Below, one piece after another: positions 1 to 12,617 of a stretch of 64,000 nt of DNA. The position numbers and the translations under genes are program-made. Origin of the DNA: Branchiostoma lanceolatum (lineage: Eukaryota; Chordata; Leptocardii; Amphioxiformes; Branchiostomatidae); contig NC_089731.1 in NCBI RefSeq assembly GCF_035083965.1, positions 4,007,001-4,071,000 of the forward strand, written 5' to 3'. The notes below the pieces were generated by a model, which saw only the letters and a list, made by a program, of their open reading frames with translations, was not told the DNA's origin and did no database searches. Within the stretch, counting starts at the first letter, position 1, and each line of letters begins with the position of its first letter.

Positions 1-750
1 AGAGATCTCAAAATTTTGAAAGACTGAAGCAAGTACAGCTAATTGTTAATGTGACTTAAAGTCTTGTCTGTCATGCATGATAAATCAAAGGGAATGCAAA
101 CAAATAATTGATTCTGCTAGATAGTAGAAAGGTTTACTACTTTTGTTTACTAGCAGTGTTAGTATGAATGTAATTCAGGACCAGGGATGGCAGTGTCAGT
201 GTGAAACTAGTCAGCACCAGGGACAGGTATGGCAGAGTCAGTGTGAATGTCATTCAGCACCAGGGACAGGTATGGCAGAGTCAGTGTGAATGTCATTCAG
301 CACCAGGGACAGGTATGGCAGAGTCAGTGTGAATGTCATTCAGCACCAAGGACAGGTATGGCAGAGTCAGTGTGAATGTCATTCAGCACCAGGGACAGGT
401 ATGGCAGAGTCAGTGTGAATGTCATTCAGCACCAAGGAGAACAGTGTCAGTGTGAATGTTATCCACCAACTGGGACAGCAGTGGCAGCGTGAATGTTATC
501 CAGAGCCAGGGACAGCAGTGTCCATGTGAATGTTATTCAGCACCAGGGACAGAAACAGCAGTGTCAGTGCGAATGCCATCCAGCACCAAGGACAGGATCT
601 TTTACTTTCAAAACCAGCCCTCTGGTTTTACAGAGTCTTGGAAAAATGGCTTTATTAAGGTTTGCTTTTTATTAGCTTCCCCGATGCCACACCACAACAA
701 TTATGTCTCGGTTGATGCATCATGAATTGTTTTCTTGTGTGTTATTTCAG
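1..750 (+). other. NPHP4 intron with a 43-bp minisatellite
   Basis: No exon is supported here. The stretch holds a tandem array at about 170-590 and then the polypyrimidine tract and acceptor (741-750) of the first NPHP4 exon visible in the window. Confidence 0.6.
170..590. repeat. Minisatellite, 43-bp unit, in NPHP4 intron
   Basis: Near-identical copies begin at 251, 294 and every 43 bases after, with core CATTCAGCACCAGGGACAGG followed by TATGGCAGAGTCAGTGTGAA. The flanks (170-250 and 440-590) hold shorter degenerate copies. The core is shared with the 37-bp array two introns downstream. Confidence 0.9.
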
Positions 751-3700
751 CACCTGTGCAGACAGGGTCGAGCGGCTGTCCAGGTGACCCATGAGCTGGA
801 TATCATCACCACAGAGTACTCCGAGGACACACCGACTCTCACAGGGGACCTGGTTAGTGCTGGTTTGTTTATCTTACAAAGTGTTCAATGTCTAGAATAC
901 TTAAACCTGCAGACCAAGCTTTTTCAAAGAAAGATAAAAGCACTTACAAATGTAGTCTAGGGTTTGAAATATTATATCCAGGGTTTTAGATACAGTAAAA
1001 CAGGGATTTTAGTTTGGCAGCAGGGAGAAAATTGAGTGTTCACAGTGGTTTGAAGTTTGTGGTTGAAACAATAGAATTGCTACAGTCATATGATGGAGAT
1101 ATTATTCCATTGGTTTTAAGTATTTGGTGAAGAGGTTGCTACAAACACCGTGAACATAAAATATCGACATTCAAACATTTCTCATTTTACAATACCCAGT
1201 TGCACTGTGTAGCTTAATCTTGATTGATAAAACTTATTTACAGATTCATTGCCTCTGGTTAATTGCAATCAAGCGAATGAATTGACGATTGAAAAAATGA
1301 ACGATTGGTAGCAAAGCTACGGAGGATAGGGTGGGCTGGAAGAAAAGGACTATAGACATCCTTGAATCATCAGGACAAGATTATGAAGCTGAAATTTTTT
1401 AAAGGCTTTTTTCCCATTTCTGTGTTTAGACCAGAGGCGGCAGTGTGCGCCCAGTCGGAGTCAGCACCATCCTGAAGGGGAGACTTCACCTGCGCATGGC
1501 TAATGTGGGGCACCCGCAGGACAGGGCGAGGGGAGATGGCGCAGGTAAGCTTTGTAACACACCTGGTACAAGTGAGAAACACCTGTGTACAGCACCTGGT
1601 ATATTTAGAACTCCTTTAGATATAGATATATAGATATATAGATACAGATATATAGACACAGGTGCAAAGGTGAGGTGCGATATGGCTAATGTGGGACACC
1701 TGCAGGACAAGGCGAGGGGAGACGAAGCAGGTAAGCTTTGTTATGCACCTGGAACAGGTGAGAAACACCTGTGTACAGCACCTGGTATATTTAGAACTCC
1801 TTTAAATATAGATATATAGATACAGATATATAGACACAGGTGAAAAGGTTTGGTGTGATATGGCTAATATGTGGGACACCTGTAGGACAAGGCGAGGGGA
1901 GACGGAGCAGGTAAGCTAAGTTTAGTGAACACCTGGTACAGGTGAGAAACCACCTGTTATCCACACCTGGTACCATCCTTTCAACACTTGAACCAATGTC
2001 ATCATCCAGCACCGGAGACAGCAGTGTCCGTGTGAATGTCATTCAGCACCAGGGACAGCAGTGTCTGTGTGAATGTCATTCAGCACCAGGGACAGCAGTG
2101 TCCGTGTGAATGTCATTCAGCACCAGGGACAGCAGTGTCAGTGTGAATGTCATTCAGCACCAGGGACAGCAGTGTCTGTGTGAATGTCATTCAGCACCAG
2201 GGACAGCAGTGTCCGTGTGAATGTCATTCAGCACCAGGGACAGCAGTGTCAGTGTGAATGTCATTCAGTACCAGGGACAGCAGTGTCAGTGTGAATGTCA
2301 TTCAGTACCAGGGACAGCAGTGTCAGTGTGATTTTTATTCAGCACCAGGGACAGCAGTGTCATAAAGCACCATCTAAAGTATCATCTAAAGTTTGTCCTG
2401 TTCTTTATTTTCCACCCATCTAGTGACAGTTCCAAAACCCCCGTCCAGAGTGGTTCTTCCTGCATCTGCTCACATGAGTTCTGCCATGAATACGGGTCAA
2501 GCAAGTCCGTGTAAGTAATGTTGTCTTTATTGTGTTATTTTGTGAATTCCACTGGTTTAGACATTTGTGCAGATCTAGAGTTAGAATCCTAACGTTCACT
2601 GTTTTCACTCACGAAAAATGGTAGCTCAAAATGACACTATTAAGGCAGACTTGGAATCTGGTTGACAAAAAGAAGTACCTGTGGTCTCACATTAGCTACC
2701 AATATCTGAATTTTGAGTTGTGTCTAAGAGGTTAAAAATATAACATTTTTGCTGAAGATAGATAACACAGGATGTTTGATTTTCAAGCCATTGTCTACTA
2801 TTCATTGCACATGATCAAAAAGAGCATTGGAAGTTTTCTAGAACATTCATACAATGCATGCAATTGTGTATAAAATGTCCTTCTTCACTCAGAACTAGTT
2901 GACTAATTTTCAGTCACTAACTTAGGTTATAATCATCATGTTGGATAGAGATGCAGTTTCCTACATTTCTGTATAAAATTGATATTATTGCAGTGCTGAA
3001 CCAGAAGACCAGCCGTGCTAAGAGACTGGCAGAGACAGACAACGAGCTGGCCCTGGTGCTGACTGCACGGAAGGACCCCAACATCACTCAGCTGGCAAGT
3101 CTGGTAAGAAGAATAACTTGTGTTAAAATGGATCATCATACAGATAAGCTGCTTTGTTATCATTGCAGATGGTATCCGATAACTATGGTATAATTATCGA
3201 TATCGGTGAGTTTTTATCAGACTGAGTGATAATCAGATGCAACTGATTAGTTCTTGTATACAACTCTAACAGGTATTTTGAATTTTAGAAATCTACCTTA
3301 CTGGTTTTAAAGGCTCCTTAAGAATTAGCATCATTATTAATAGTAAACGAGCACAGATGTTTCAGCTTAATTGGAATAAGATTGAAATGTTAACAAACAA
3401 ACAAGAGTCTACATCTGATTCAGAAGTGAACTATACTCAGTCTGATATTAATCACAACATGTTTTTCTGTATTCATTTGTTGCTAACAGGACACTGGCGG
3501 AGAGCTGGACTCTGCACGGAAGAGAAAGTTGGCTCGAATGCAGGCCGTCCGGCAGACTCAGGGCTGTGAGAAGGACCTCAACACTGTCAACACTGTACTG
3601 GTATGAGGCACTTACTCACTCACTAACTTGCCATTCCTATCAACCGGTTGCCTTCACATGAAGTACTACTTTACAGGCTACTACTAGTAGCCTGTAAATT

Positions 3701-4343
3701 GTGATTGGAGCAACCGTTAAAATTCCACCTGAGATACCCTTAGACCGAGGGTCAATTTAAAAAGATCTAGTACTTAATGTAGCATGAGTGCTGTCTAGTA
3801 GTAATCACATCCCTGGACATTGTAAGCAGTGGCCCACTGTAACAGTTATAATTGCACTTGTTGAAGGAGATACACAATGATTGTCATGTAATTGTGCAAC
3901 TTGTACCATTGATAATCCCTTTTTGATACACCCCAAAATGTAAATCAATTAAACCTAAAATGGCTGGAGGTTCACTTACCGGATGTTTAATCTGTATTTC
4001 TACATGTACTCTTCCAGCTGCAGAAAGAGGAGAAGGCTCAGAGAAACAGGGACCTGCGGACGGTGGAGCTGTACAGGGAGCAGACGAAACATGACGGCAT
4101 CACCAGCATGCTGTCTCAGGTCAGCCTTTAATATCTATTCTTAATCCATTGGACTTGTGATAGAGATCATTCAGGGCTCCAGATATCACAGCTATTACAG
4201 AGGACTATAGCCTTATGATTTATGGCATTTGTTACAGGGCATTGAGATTAGATGATTTATTAACCTAATGTTTGATATGATTAATGTTGCTGACAATCTA
4301 CCCAAAATATTTACAAAACTTATTATCTATTCTCTCTCTCTCT

Positions 4344-4381
<38 letters not shown>

Positions 4382-7300
4382 CACTCTTCCTCTTTCCCTT
4401 GAGTATCTTGAAACTGTGTTAAGATAGTAACTTACGGGACTTTGCTGCCTTTATTGATCTAAAATATTAAGTACTATCTGGATTATCTTAAGTGCAATAT
4501 TGACTATGATGACAAAGTCCTTAAAATCACATTATTGATCACAGCCATAGAACATTGATTGCAGAAGTAGATATAATTCTGACCACTATCTCTGCTACAA
4601 AACATCTATTTACTACAAAATACAATTATTTCGCTGTTAGTTTATTAGTAAACTATCTGATAACGTCTGTGTACACTATGGTACACTGTACAATAAGCAT
4701 CTAATGTAATATGTGGTTCCTGTTGTCCCAGGTCATCACCACCCACTACACAGTGTTCCCCAGTCTGGGCACGGCCGAGTTCTTTGAGTTTGTGCTGAAG
4801 AACCCGTACAACGTGGAGCACACCATCACTGTGGACTCAGACACGCCACAACTCAGGTGAGACAGGGTAGCTTTTTTTGATATTACTTGATGTCTTTTTT
4901 TAAAAAAGACTCCGATGTCTTGAAAAAAAGTTCCATTGCACATGGAGCATACCATCACTGTCAATCGTGGCACTCCACAACTAAAGTTAAGCAGCACAAA
5001 ATGACATCTGTCACTAGATTTTAAGTTGGGAACTGCAGCTGCTGCTGTATATATGTGTGTCTCTTATGAATTCCTTCAGTATAAACCATAGATGTAAGAA
5101 AATGGAAGCCCATGTTGTTAATTTTCGTTTTTAAATCTGTCATTCTAAACTTAATATAGGAATGTGCAGTTTCATTGATGTCGTAAATTTCAGATTTTTT
5201 TGTGAATGGGGGAATTCTTGTCCATCCCGACAAGTAAATTTCTGTCCCTGGACAGAGGTACACATTCTGAAAAGACAGTCCTGGCCATTAGATATGAGTG
5301 TGTTTTTTATTCCTTCAGTATCATCACCGATGTGCGAGAGTGGAGACAGTTTAAGCAGGCGCACGACCTGAACACCCCCCTGGAGGAGAGCATGTTTGGT
5401 ACGACCTCCACCTCTGGCCTCCCCGCCATCTTCCTGCGACCCCGGGAGTCGGTTTACGTCCCGTTCAAGTACCAAAGTCTGCAGGCAGACCACACTGTAC
5501 AACCTCAGGTAACAAAAATTATTACTAGGTAGTAGTAGTGGGCAACCTCAAGCCAACCGTACACACTCACGCCACATCTTCAGAAAATACATTATTACTA
5601 GATTAGAAAATACAAAATTGCAAATTATTCAGGGCTGTTTAGCTTGGCCCAAGGTAAGTAAGAACTTTAAAGCCTTGTGAACCAAGAACAGAAACTTGAC
5701 CTGCTTTACACACACAGAATCTGTTATTGTTTTCACAATCTTGAGTGTATCTATATTAAGCGTGTAAATCATAGTTTAAGCATAGCATAGTTTTCTTAGT
5801 ATTATCTTGATATTTTAAAAATTTAGTCCTCTGTTTGGCATGAATATGCAATTAACTTCATTGTCATTGTCATTAATGAAAGTTGTGTGTCTACAGGGTC
5901 CTTCTGATACCATGTCGGCAAATCTGACAACACAGCTGACGACAGGCTTCCGTCCCAGCGTGCACCATTCCCGGAACATCAAGGTGAGACCTTAGACTAA
6001 TGCCTAAAGTTTGCCAAATCCCTTGTCATTAGTCTACCACACTCTATTGGCTACCCCCAAACAGGAGCGAGGGACAATTATCAGGAAGCTTGGATCTTAT
6101 TAAACTGGCATAGCCCAAGTCAGTTAATAGATAAATGTCGAACATCTCGTCCTATTAACACCACTTTACCATACTGTGTTAAGCTTGTGATTATGCTTTG
6201 AAAAAAAAGCAAATCCTGTGTGTAACTTTTCTAAATGTAAATATTAACAAAGGTATTGAGCAGTTTCCGAATTACATTACAAACCTGGTGATTCTACAAT
6301 GTATTGTGCATCAGATTTTTCTGCAATTTAGGCCTAGGGCTACAATGATATACTTTTTCAAAAGTGTGTTATCAAATGATAAAACCAGTTCATCTTCATC
6401 CTCACCAGGTGTACTTCCGTGCGGAGGACCACCGCCCCGTGTCCATCCTGACGGTGAACGTGATCGCTCAGCCGCACGTGGTCGACCAGACGTTCCGCTT
6501 CTACCACCCGGAGCAGTCCTTCCTGAAGAAAGCAATAAGGCTTCCCCCGTATCACCAGCTGCAAGGTTTATAATTTTTACCTTCCCAAAAAAGGTTATGT
6601 TTTCGTGTGTGTGTGTGTGTCTGTCTGTCTGTCTGTCTCTGTGTGTGTGAACACGATAATTCGAGGTGGATTGTCTTGATAGACAGTCATGTGGTCGACC
6701 AGAGTTCCGCTTCTACCACCCGTAGCAGTCCTTCCTGAAGAAAGCAATATGGCTGCCCCCGTATCATCAGCTGCAAGGTTAGTGTACTGTAACTGACAGG
6801 CAGGTCTTGATTGAAATTCATGCTCATTCGCAGATCACTGAAAAATTACTCACAAACTTTTTCCCAATATCCAATCATGATGTTTGAAAACTTTCCCAGA
6901 CTAAATTACTAGAAAATTGCCAATTTCATCATTTGACGTTTAATGAAAAAATATATACGTGGGCGAATGACCAAAATGAAATGTAATAATTATTGAATGT
7001 ATGATTATAAAAAATATTCATCATCTTGGTGGAAAGGCTGTGCATGTCATTTTTGCTGCCATATGGGAATAATTCATAATGCAATGAATATTGTACAAAA
7101 ACATTGTAAATGTATATCTATCACCTAAAGAATGGGAACTTTTGGACCTAGTTTGTTCTCAGTTACAGTATCAATTGCATACTTGGTAATAGTCACTCGA
7201 GCAACTGGAAAGATTTCGGAAACAGAAATTTCCAAATCCATACATTTTTTTAGTAACTGTTACCTTGCATACAAGTATCTGTATCTTGCCTGGATGTTAT

Positions 7301-10300
7301 GGACATACAGTACTAACTGTAGTATGATTTATTTGATAATAAGCTTAAAATGAAGCAAATGGTATAATGGAGGGATTTCTAAACGAAATTTGGCCATTAG
7401 AACATCTGAAATAACATGGAAAGGGGAGTACTGTGTGGTTTATTTGATAATTTCTGAATCAGTAATTAAGCTTTAAATGGATCATTTACGATAATAGGTC
7501 TGTATTATACAAGAATTTCCTAGTGCAATTTTGCCAAAAAAATGAATGGAAGATTGAAAAGTTGAAATTAAAAGTTAGAAGCCTCAATGAAATAAAATTG
7601 TAATGTTTAACAGTTTTGTTATGAACATATACAGTATCAATCAATTTATCAATTGGTTCAGCATGTACATGCCAGGGTTGCCCAACTAGCCGTAGGCTAT
7701 TACTAAGGGCGAACCCGTGTGCAACTGACTGTATGTTTTGAACCACTCACACCGGGAAGGACCCCTACTCTTTTCGATAAGTGCTGTGGGTTCTTTAACG
7801 TGCTTGAGGTGTGGCTCTCCTCAAACAACATAATTATACAGTATAATGCTTTATCACACGCTTTCAATGCTAATGAGGTGCAAAGGCTTTGATTTGATTG
7901 ATTAAGCAGCTGATGTTGAACTACAAATGATTCCAGGAAGCAACAAAATGGCACAATCCTGATGTTTGTTTTCCAGGTGCAGTTGTCACGGCAGGTGGCT
8001 TCACCAGTGTCACGGCCAACTGCAGCGACCCCAACGTCATCTGTGAGACCAGGAAGGTCAAGGCAGGGGAGCCTCAAGACGTCTTCCTTAAAGTAGCCTG
8101 CGGCCCATCTCCTTCAGTCAAGAAGTTCTTTGTCATCATTTACACGTGAGTTAACCTGGATTCTGTGTTGACTTCCAACTTTACCTCTGACTGTGCTAAC
8201 TGTTCACCTTTTGTAAGTTAAGGTCAGGCCTGGAGTTCAAATTCCAGGCAACTCAACATGCATGAAGTGCTGAACTCGAGGGTTGCAGTCCTTTGACATT
8301 GAATTGGGGGGGGGGGGGGGGTCATTTACCCAGGCATAATTTTGCAATCTTGTTATTTTTTTTTCTCCTTACCCCGAGGCATCACACCTGTCCAGTTAAG
8401 GGCTTAAATCCATGTAAGATCTTAAGCCATCTTGGCCTGTGCAGGCAAAGTACATGTAACAAACAAACCAACGTTTGCCTCCTTGCCCAGGGACCCTCAC
8501 CAGTCAAAGCCGTGCCAGATCTGGCAGTTCTACCTGCACGCCCTGCAGAGGGTGGACATCAGCTGTGTGGAGGGACAGACTAGTCGCTTCTCTCTCATCC
8601 TCAGGGGAACCAACGCCTCCCGTCTCGTCAGGGTCTTTCCCTCACATCCCACTGAGATAAAGGTGGGTTACAGTCATGTAGTTATACTGGCTTCTAATAC
8701 ATAATGTAACTCTGAGGTTTGAAATGTTTAAATTATTTTCTTGATTGTTGTCAAGTTATTACTGGATGATTGTGGATGATATGGTAATGACAACTTTATT
8801 GCACAACAATTGTACAAGGTACAAAGTATGGCATTCACTGGTACATAGATAACATTCTATTAGGCTAACCAATCTATCTAATACAATATTATGTAGTACT
8901 TAGTCTATGCAGTTAACTTTTAAACACATTCGTTTATCATCATATTACCTTTGGTATCTTAATTCGGTCTGAAAAATTGGACTCTTAATCGTTTTTAAAA
9001 CTGATTTCATGCTACTTTTAATTATGATAATTGTATGAGGATTAATGACTCGTTTGCAGAATTTCAATGTCTGTCTGATTTTAAGTGACAATTTCTGAAA
9101 CATAGAAATGGAAATTACAACCTTCGAGTGGTTGTTGAATCCATGTTTGCCTGTAGTAGATTTTGCTTAATGTTTGTTGCTTTTCTTCTCAGGTTTCCCC
9201 AGATACACCCTTCATGCTGGCAGCCAACGCAGTCCATGAGGTGAACGTTGGTGTGAGGCCCTTGTCTCTGGGTAGCAAGTTCCTGTACATTAACGTGGTG
9301 GACACGGAGTACCACCAGCTCATCCGCACATGGCTGATCTGCATGCAGACCACGCAGGCCGTCATCTCCAAGGTCTGTTTGTTTGTTTGTTTGTTTGAAT
9401 CTGAATAGACCTCTTGCCAATTATGGCGGCCATTTTGAATTTCCCGGTGACACGCACCAAAACGAGGCTGCAGTTGAATGCTCCCTACTTATTATTAAAG
9501 CCTGTATTGCAATCCCATTCACTGGTAAGTTTCACCCCAGGACCTGTAAGGTGAAATGCTGGTTATCCACCATGGCTAGCAAGCGTGAAGAATGAGGCCG
9601 GTTACTACGGAGGATGGCTTTTTTTTTACATTAGTATACAAACTTTTAGTAACTTAGAACTTGCTGTACATAACAAGAATTAGTTTCCATGAAGGTATAG
9701 CTACCACAGTCTAACTAAATTTTTCTAATGTGTACTTTGTTGTGTTCCCAACAGGCCTTTGACCTGCAGCTGCCCATAGGAGGGGGTAAAGGCTGTAACA
9801 AGAGGATCCCGTACACCAACCCTTACATGCACAGGAAAACCTTCGTTCTCCGCACCAACAGGCAGGACCTGCTGCAGTTCAAGGAGAACACATTCGAGGT
9901 GGGATTAAATCATGTAACACTGTGTGTTTGAGAAGTAAGCCAGTTCACTCACTACTGGATTTTGGGTTAAACAGGCGTTTTGTGGGTCCTTACGTCATTT
10001 TACCTGGACCCAAGAAGTGAAAAGACTTTTCACCACCTATTTTGGGTGAGGATCCCCAGAACATCAGTTTAAGCCCAAATCCTGGTTGGGTTGGTGTTTC
10101 AGGCGCCACAGTTGAAAGTACTGTTTCAAGTGTGGTGTCAAATGGCTGAGTGGCTAGGCAAGCAGTGGGATTAAAAGGTCCCCGGTTCAATTGCTGGCAT
10201 CCTTGGCTAGACGTTATGTCCTTTGTAAAGGCACTTAACATGACTTTCCTCACTCCACCCTGGCGTAAAAGTGGGTTTCTGACTTCAGTTCGGGGAGTAA

Positions 10301-10637
10301 AAGGAGACTCCGCCTTTCAATACCTTGCCTAATAGACACAGTGGATAGCAAATGGGAGAATGAACAAAACACAAACTAGACATAAACTAGAATTATATTT
10401 ATACGGGTATACAGCTTAGTCAGAGTTTTGTTATGTATAATTTTCATGTAATAGCAAAAAGAAAGTAGAAAAGAAAGTACTTCATTTTCCCCCCAGCTTG
10501 GTTCCGGAGACGTGTACACCATCGGGATGAGGTTTGCGCCGAGTCAGCAGCAGGGCACGACGGAGATCCTCATCTTCATCAACGACGAGGATGATAAGAA
10601 CGAAGAGACCTTCTGCATCAAGGCAAACTACAGCTGA
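751..10637 (+). CDS. NPHP4: Nephrocystin-4 (NPHP4), C-terminal half, 15 exons, 5' end outside window
   Basis: Exons: 751-852, 1430-1544, 2424-2510, 2994-3103, 3490-3600, 4018-4119, 4732-4856, 5319-5508, 5897-5983, 6409-6565, 7977-8145, 8491-8662, 9193-9372, 9755-9898, 10497-10637. All have AG/GT borders and join in one frame, giving 663 residues ending at TGA 10635-10637. Vertebrate nephrocystin-4 is about 1,400 residues, so the N-terminal half lies upstream. Recognised by family segments: [44 protein letters not shown] and [18 protein letters not shown], the last being the conserved C-terminus. The family works with NPHP1 and RPGRIP1L at the ciliary transition zone and in Wnt signalling. The donor of the 6409-6565 exon (GTTTAT) is weak, and three exons have partial copies of their ends in the next intron. 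Identity is firm; exact borders are by eye. Confidence 0.93.
1497..1965 (+). repeat. Two extra copies of the 3' end of the NPHP4 1430-1544 exon plus donor
   Basis: The last 47 bases of the exon, its GTAAGC donor and about 135 bases of intron recur at about 1683-1859 and 1860-1965. Each copy keeps ATGGCTAATGTGGGACACCT-like exon sequence and GCAGGTAAGC. Unit length is about 180 bases. The copies lack an acceptor of their own, so they are probably not exons, but they offer two more perfect donors. Confidence 0.85.
2000..2362. repeat. Minisatellite, 37-bp unit, in NPHP4 intron
   Basis: About ten copies of a 37-base unit (CATTCAGCACCAGGGACAGC then AGTGTCAGTGTGAATGT), starting at 2040, 2077 and so on. 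CAGTGTC, CTGTGTG and CCGTGTG variants alternate. The unit equals the upstream 43-bp unit with a six-base change inside. Confidence 0.92.
4327..4379. repeat. (CT)n microsatellite
   Basis: Interrupted CT dinucleotide run inside the NPHP4 intron 4120-4731. Nothing else is seen in that intron. Confidence 0.9.
4934..4992 (+). pseudogene. Decayed partial copy of the NPHP4 4732-4856 exon end
   Basis: The stretch ATGGAGCATACCATCACTGT followed by CACTCCACAACTAAAG mirrors the last 45 bases of the exon (GTGGAGCACACCATCACTGT, then CACGCCACAACTCAG), 120 bases downstream of it. The donor GT is kept as AAGTTAAG, but several bases have changed. It is not needed for the reading frame. Confidence 0.8.
6600..6650. 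repeat. GT/CTGT microsatellite
   Basis: Runs of GT and CTGT directly after the NPHP4 6409-6565 exon. Confidence 0.85.
6687..6785 (+). pseudogene. Decayed copy of the NPHP4 6409-6565 exon end with in-frame stop
   Basis: About 90 bases starting GTGGTCGACCAGAGTTCCGC repeat the exon's 3' half. There is a one-base deletion (ACG to AG) and CCCGGAG has become CCCGTAG, a stop. It ends in GCAAGGTTAGTG, a better match to the splice-donor consensus than the true exon's GCAAGGTTTATA. Confidence 0.85.
6786..7976. other. NPHP4 intron, AT-rich, with a repeat-like tail
   Basis: No gene is seen. The 3' part (about 7670-7830) has a GC-richer, SINE-tail-like character including GGGTTCTTTAACGTGC, but no clear A/B boxes or target duplications, so it is left unclassified. 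Confidence 0.35.
10135..10350 (+). mobile_element. tRNA-derived SINE in NPHP4 last intron
   Basis: A pol III A-box-like TGGCTGAGTGG (10143-10153) and a B-box-like GGTTCAATTGC (10184-10194) sit at tRNA spacing. They are followed by a body with CACTTAACATGACTTTCCTC and GACTTCAGTTCGGGGAG. The head resembles the tRNA-Ser/Leu class. It does not fold as an intact tRNA, and exact ends were not found. Confidence 0.65.
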
Positions 10638-10659
10638 TGCCTGTATGCTAGGTCCCTTA

Positions 10660-11109
10660 TAGTGGTGCGTACCTAAACCCCGGACCTGTTCCGGACCTGT
10701 TCTTTTTTTAAACCTTTAGATTCAAGTCCAGAAAAACCTAAACATCTGGAAACAAGTCCGGACTTGAAAAAAAATCTCTTGCTTTTACACTCCTTTTTGA
10801 TTTAAACCATCTTAAAGCTTCCTTAGATCGTGAAATTTGCACTGGAAAAATATGAAAACATTGCTGTTTTTTGTTTATAACTGAACTTCTGCATTAATTA
10901 CTGACTGTATATAATTCCGCATATTATAGTTTTCAAATTGCATGTAAAATATATGCCAATATGCATTTTACATGAAACAGGAAAAAAAATATTCGTAGCA
11001 CACATATTCCATTGGTTCAAGTCCGGACTTTCAAGTCCGAACCTGAACCTTAACCTCTGGACTCGAGTCCAAACCTAAACCTAAACTCGGGTTTAGGTAC
11101 GCACCACTA
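10660..11109. mobile_element. hAT-type MITE in the NPHP4 3' UTR
   Basis: A 450-bp element has 21-bp perfect terminal inverted repeats beginning TAGTGGTGCGTACCTAAACC. It is flanked by a perfect 8-bp target duplication GTCCCTTA (10652-10659 and 11110-11117). TIRs starting TAG with 8-bp duplications are the hAT signature. It has no coding capacity. It begins 23 bases after the NPHP4 stop codon, so it is transcribed in the 3' UTR if the polyadenylation site at 12236 is used. Confidence 0.9.
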
Positions 11110-12235
11110 GTCCCTTAGCTAGCCTTCTCGCTGCTGAAGGCCACAGGAAGTAAATTTTGATGGATGATGAATGGTTTATGTTGTCAATACATCGCTGCCC
11201 CAGTGAGGCTGAATTACGTATCACTTACAAGTTTGAAGTAAAATGTCGCAAAGTCTTGATACAAGTTTTGATACTCATTAAAATCTATTACATTTCATAT
11301 GTGCATGCCTTGATGCCTGATTTCGAAAAGAGTAAACACAAGAAGATATAAAAAATTGGATGATACCTTTCCTATGGTAGACTTGAGTGTCTTGTAGAAG
11401 TGAGGTGGCTGTGACACAATATTTTGTTCCTTCAACTCTTGTCACAACATTTATGATCTCTGTTTTGACAAATTTAGGCATCTTGTTGTTTTTGCCCATC
11501 TTGTTTTGTTTTTGCTTTTAGAGTAGATTCAGAGTTTGCAGGTGATGTCATCCATAAAAGTTACTTTCTGTGGCCTAACTCATGTTGTAAGCAATATAAA
11601 TTTGTTTTATAGGTCCAACTTCAGCAGGTAAATTGTTAAGATAGCTGCATGTTTTGTGTCATTGTCATTGTCATTATATTATAAATTATGTTTAAACTTG
11701 AAAAAGACAAATTTTGTACATAATCTTTACTGTATATAGTTATGAAAGTTGTGACATTCAGAGAATAGGTCATCCTATGTAAAAACTTTCCATTGTATAG
11801 CTATGAACTATTTTGTATGTCATAATGATTGTGATTTTCCATCTGGAACTGTGTGTTAAAGAAAATGTAAACAGTCTGAGCCTTATAAACCAGCTTAATT
11901 TACACACGTGAAGTAAGTGTAAATGTAAAATTGATGTTATGCTTGAATGTCAGATCTCTATACAATCCAACACCCCAATGTTAGGCTTATTGCAATTTGA
12001 ACACTAGATATGTTGGTAATGCATATTAATAGTTTTGCAATGTAAATAGAAAACCTGCAAGGTGCCATTTCTGCAATGATTTACATATTGATGTCAGTGG
12101 ACCATCAAGTCAGGGCTGCCCTAGGTCTTTCACAAGGGCAGTCTGTAGGTACATGTAAACAGTCTCTGTCATTCTCTGACTCTTGTGAGAATGTCCCCGT
12201 CATGTAAAGTGCCTAAACCATTTGTTATTCAAAGC

Positions 12236-12241
12236 AATAAA
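12236..12241 (+). promoter_or_regulatory. Likely NPHP4 polyadenylation signal
   Basis: AATAAA followed by TTTTGTGT and long GT-rich sequence. This implies a 3' UTR of about 1.6 kb. Earlier weak signals cannot be excluded. Confidence 0.5.
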
Positions 12242-12299
12242 CTGAATGGAAATGCAGCTTTTGCCTGATATTTTGTGTACAATGTACATAATGTGTCCG

Positions 12300-12451
12300 T
12301 ACCTGTGTGTGTATGTACATGTATGTGTGAGTGTGTGTGTGTGTATGGGTGTGTGTGTGTGTGCGTGTGTTTGTGACTGTGTTTGAGTTTGAGTGTGTGT
12401 CTATGTGTGTGCGAGTGAGTGTGTGCGTGTGTGCGAGTGAGTGTGTGTGTT

Positions 12452-12486
<35 letters not shown>

Positions 12487-12520
12487 GTGAGAATGAGTGT
12501 GTGAGTGAGTGAGTGCGAGT
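12300..12520. repeat. GT-rich microsatellite
   Basis: Impure (GT)n with GA/GC interruptions between NPHP4 and the LRR receptor gene. Confidence 0.9.
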
Positions 12521-12617
12521 AATCAGCTTAACAGCTGTGTCGCCGAAATGCCAGCTTTTTTCAAAAGCACTTGTTTAGGGAAAGTACAGTCTGTAGTTTC
12601 TAGCTGATTGTCTGAGA

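Noticed and set aside
456-725. Plus-strand ORFs across the first minisatellite
   Set aside because: Open only because of the repeat. No splice or family support, and they lie in an NPHP4 intron.
1683-1965. Additional NPHP4 exons at the copied exon ends
   Set aside because: They have donors but no acceptor and no needed sequence. The annotated exon joins the next one in frame without them.
10135-10350. tRNA-Ser/Leu gene
   Set aside because: Same reason: promoter boxes only, followed by a SINE-type tail.
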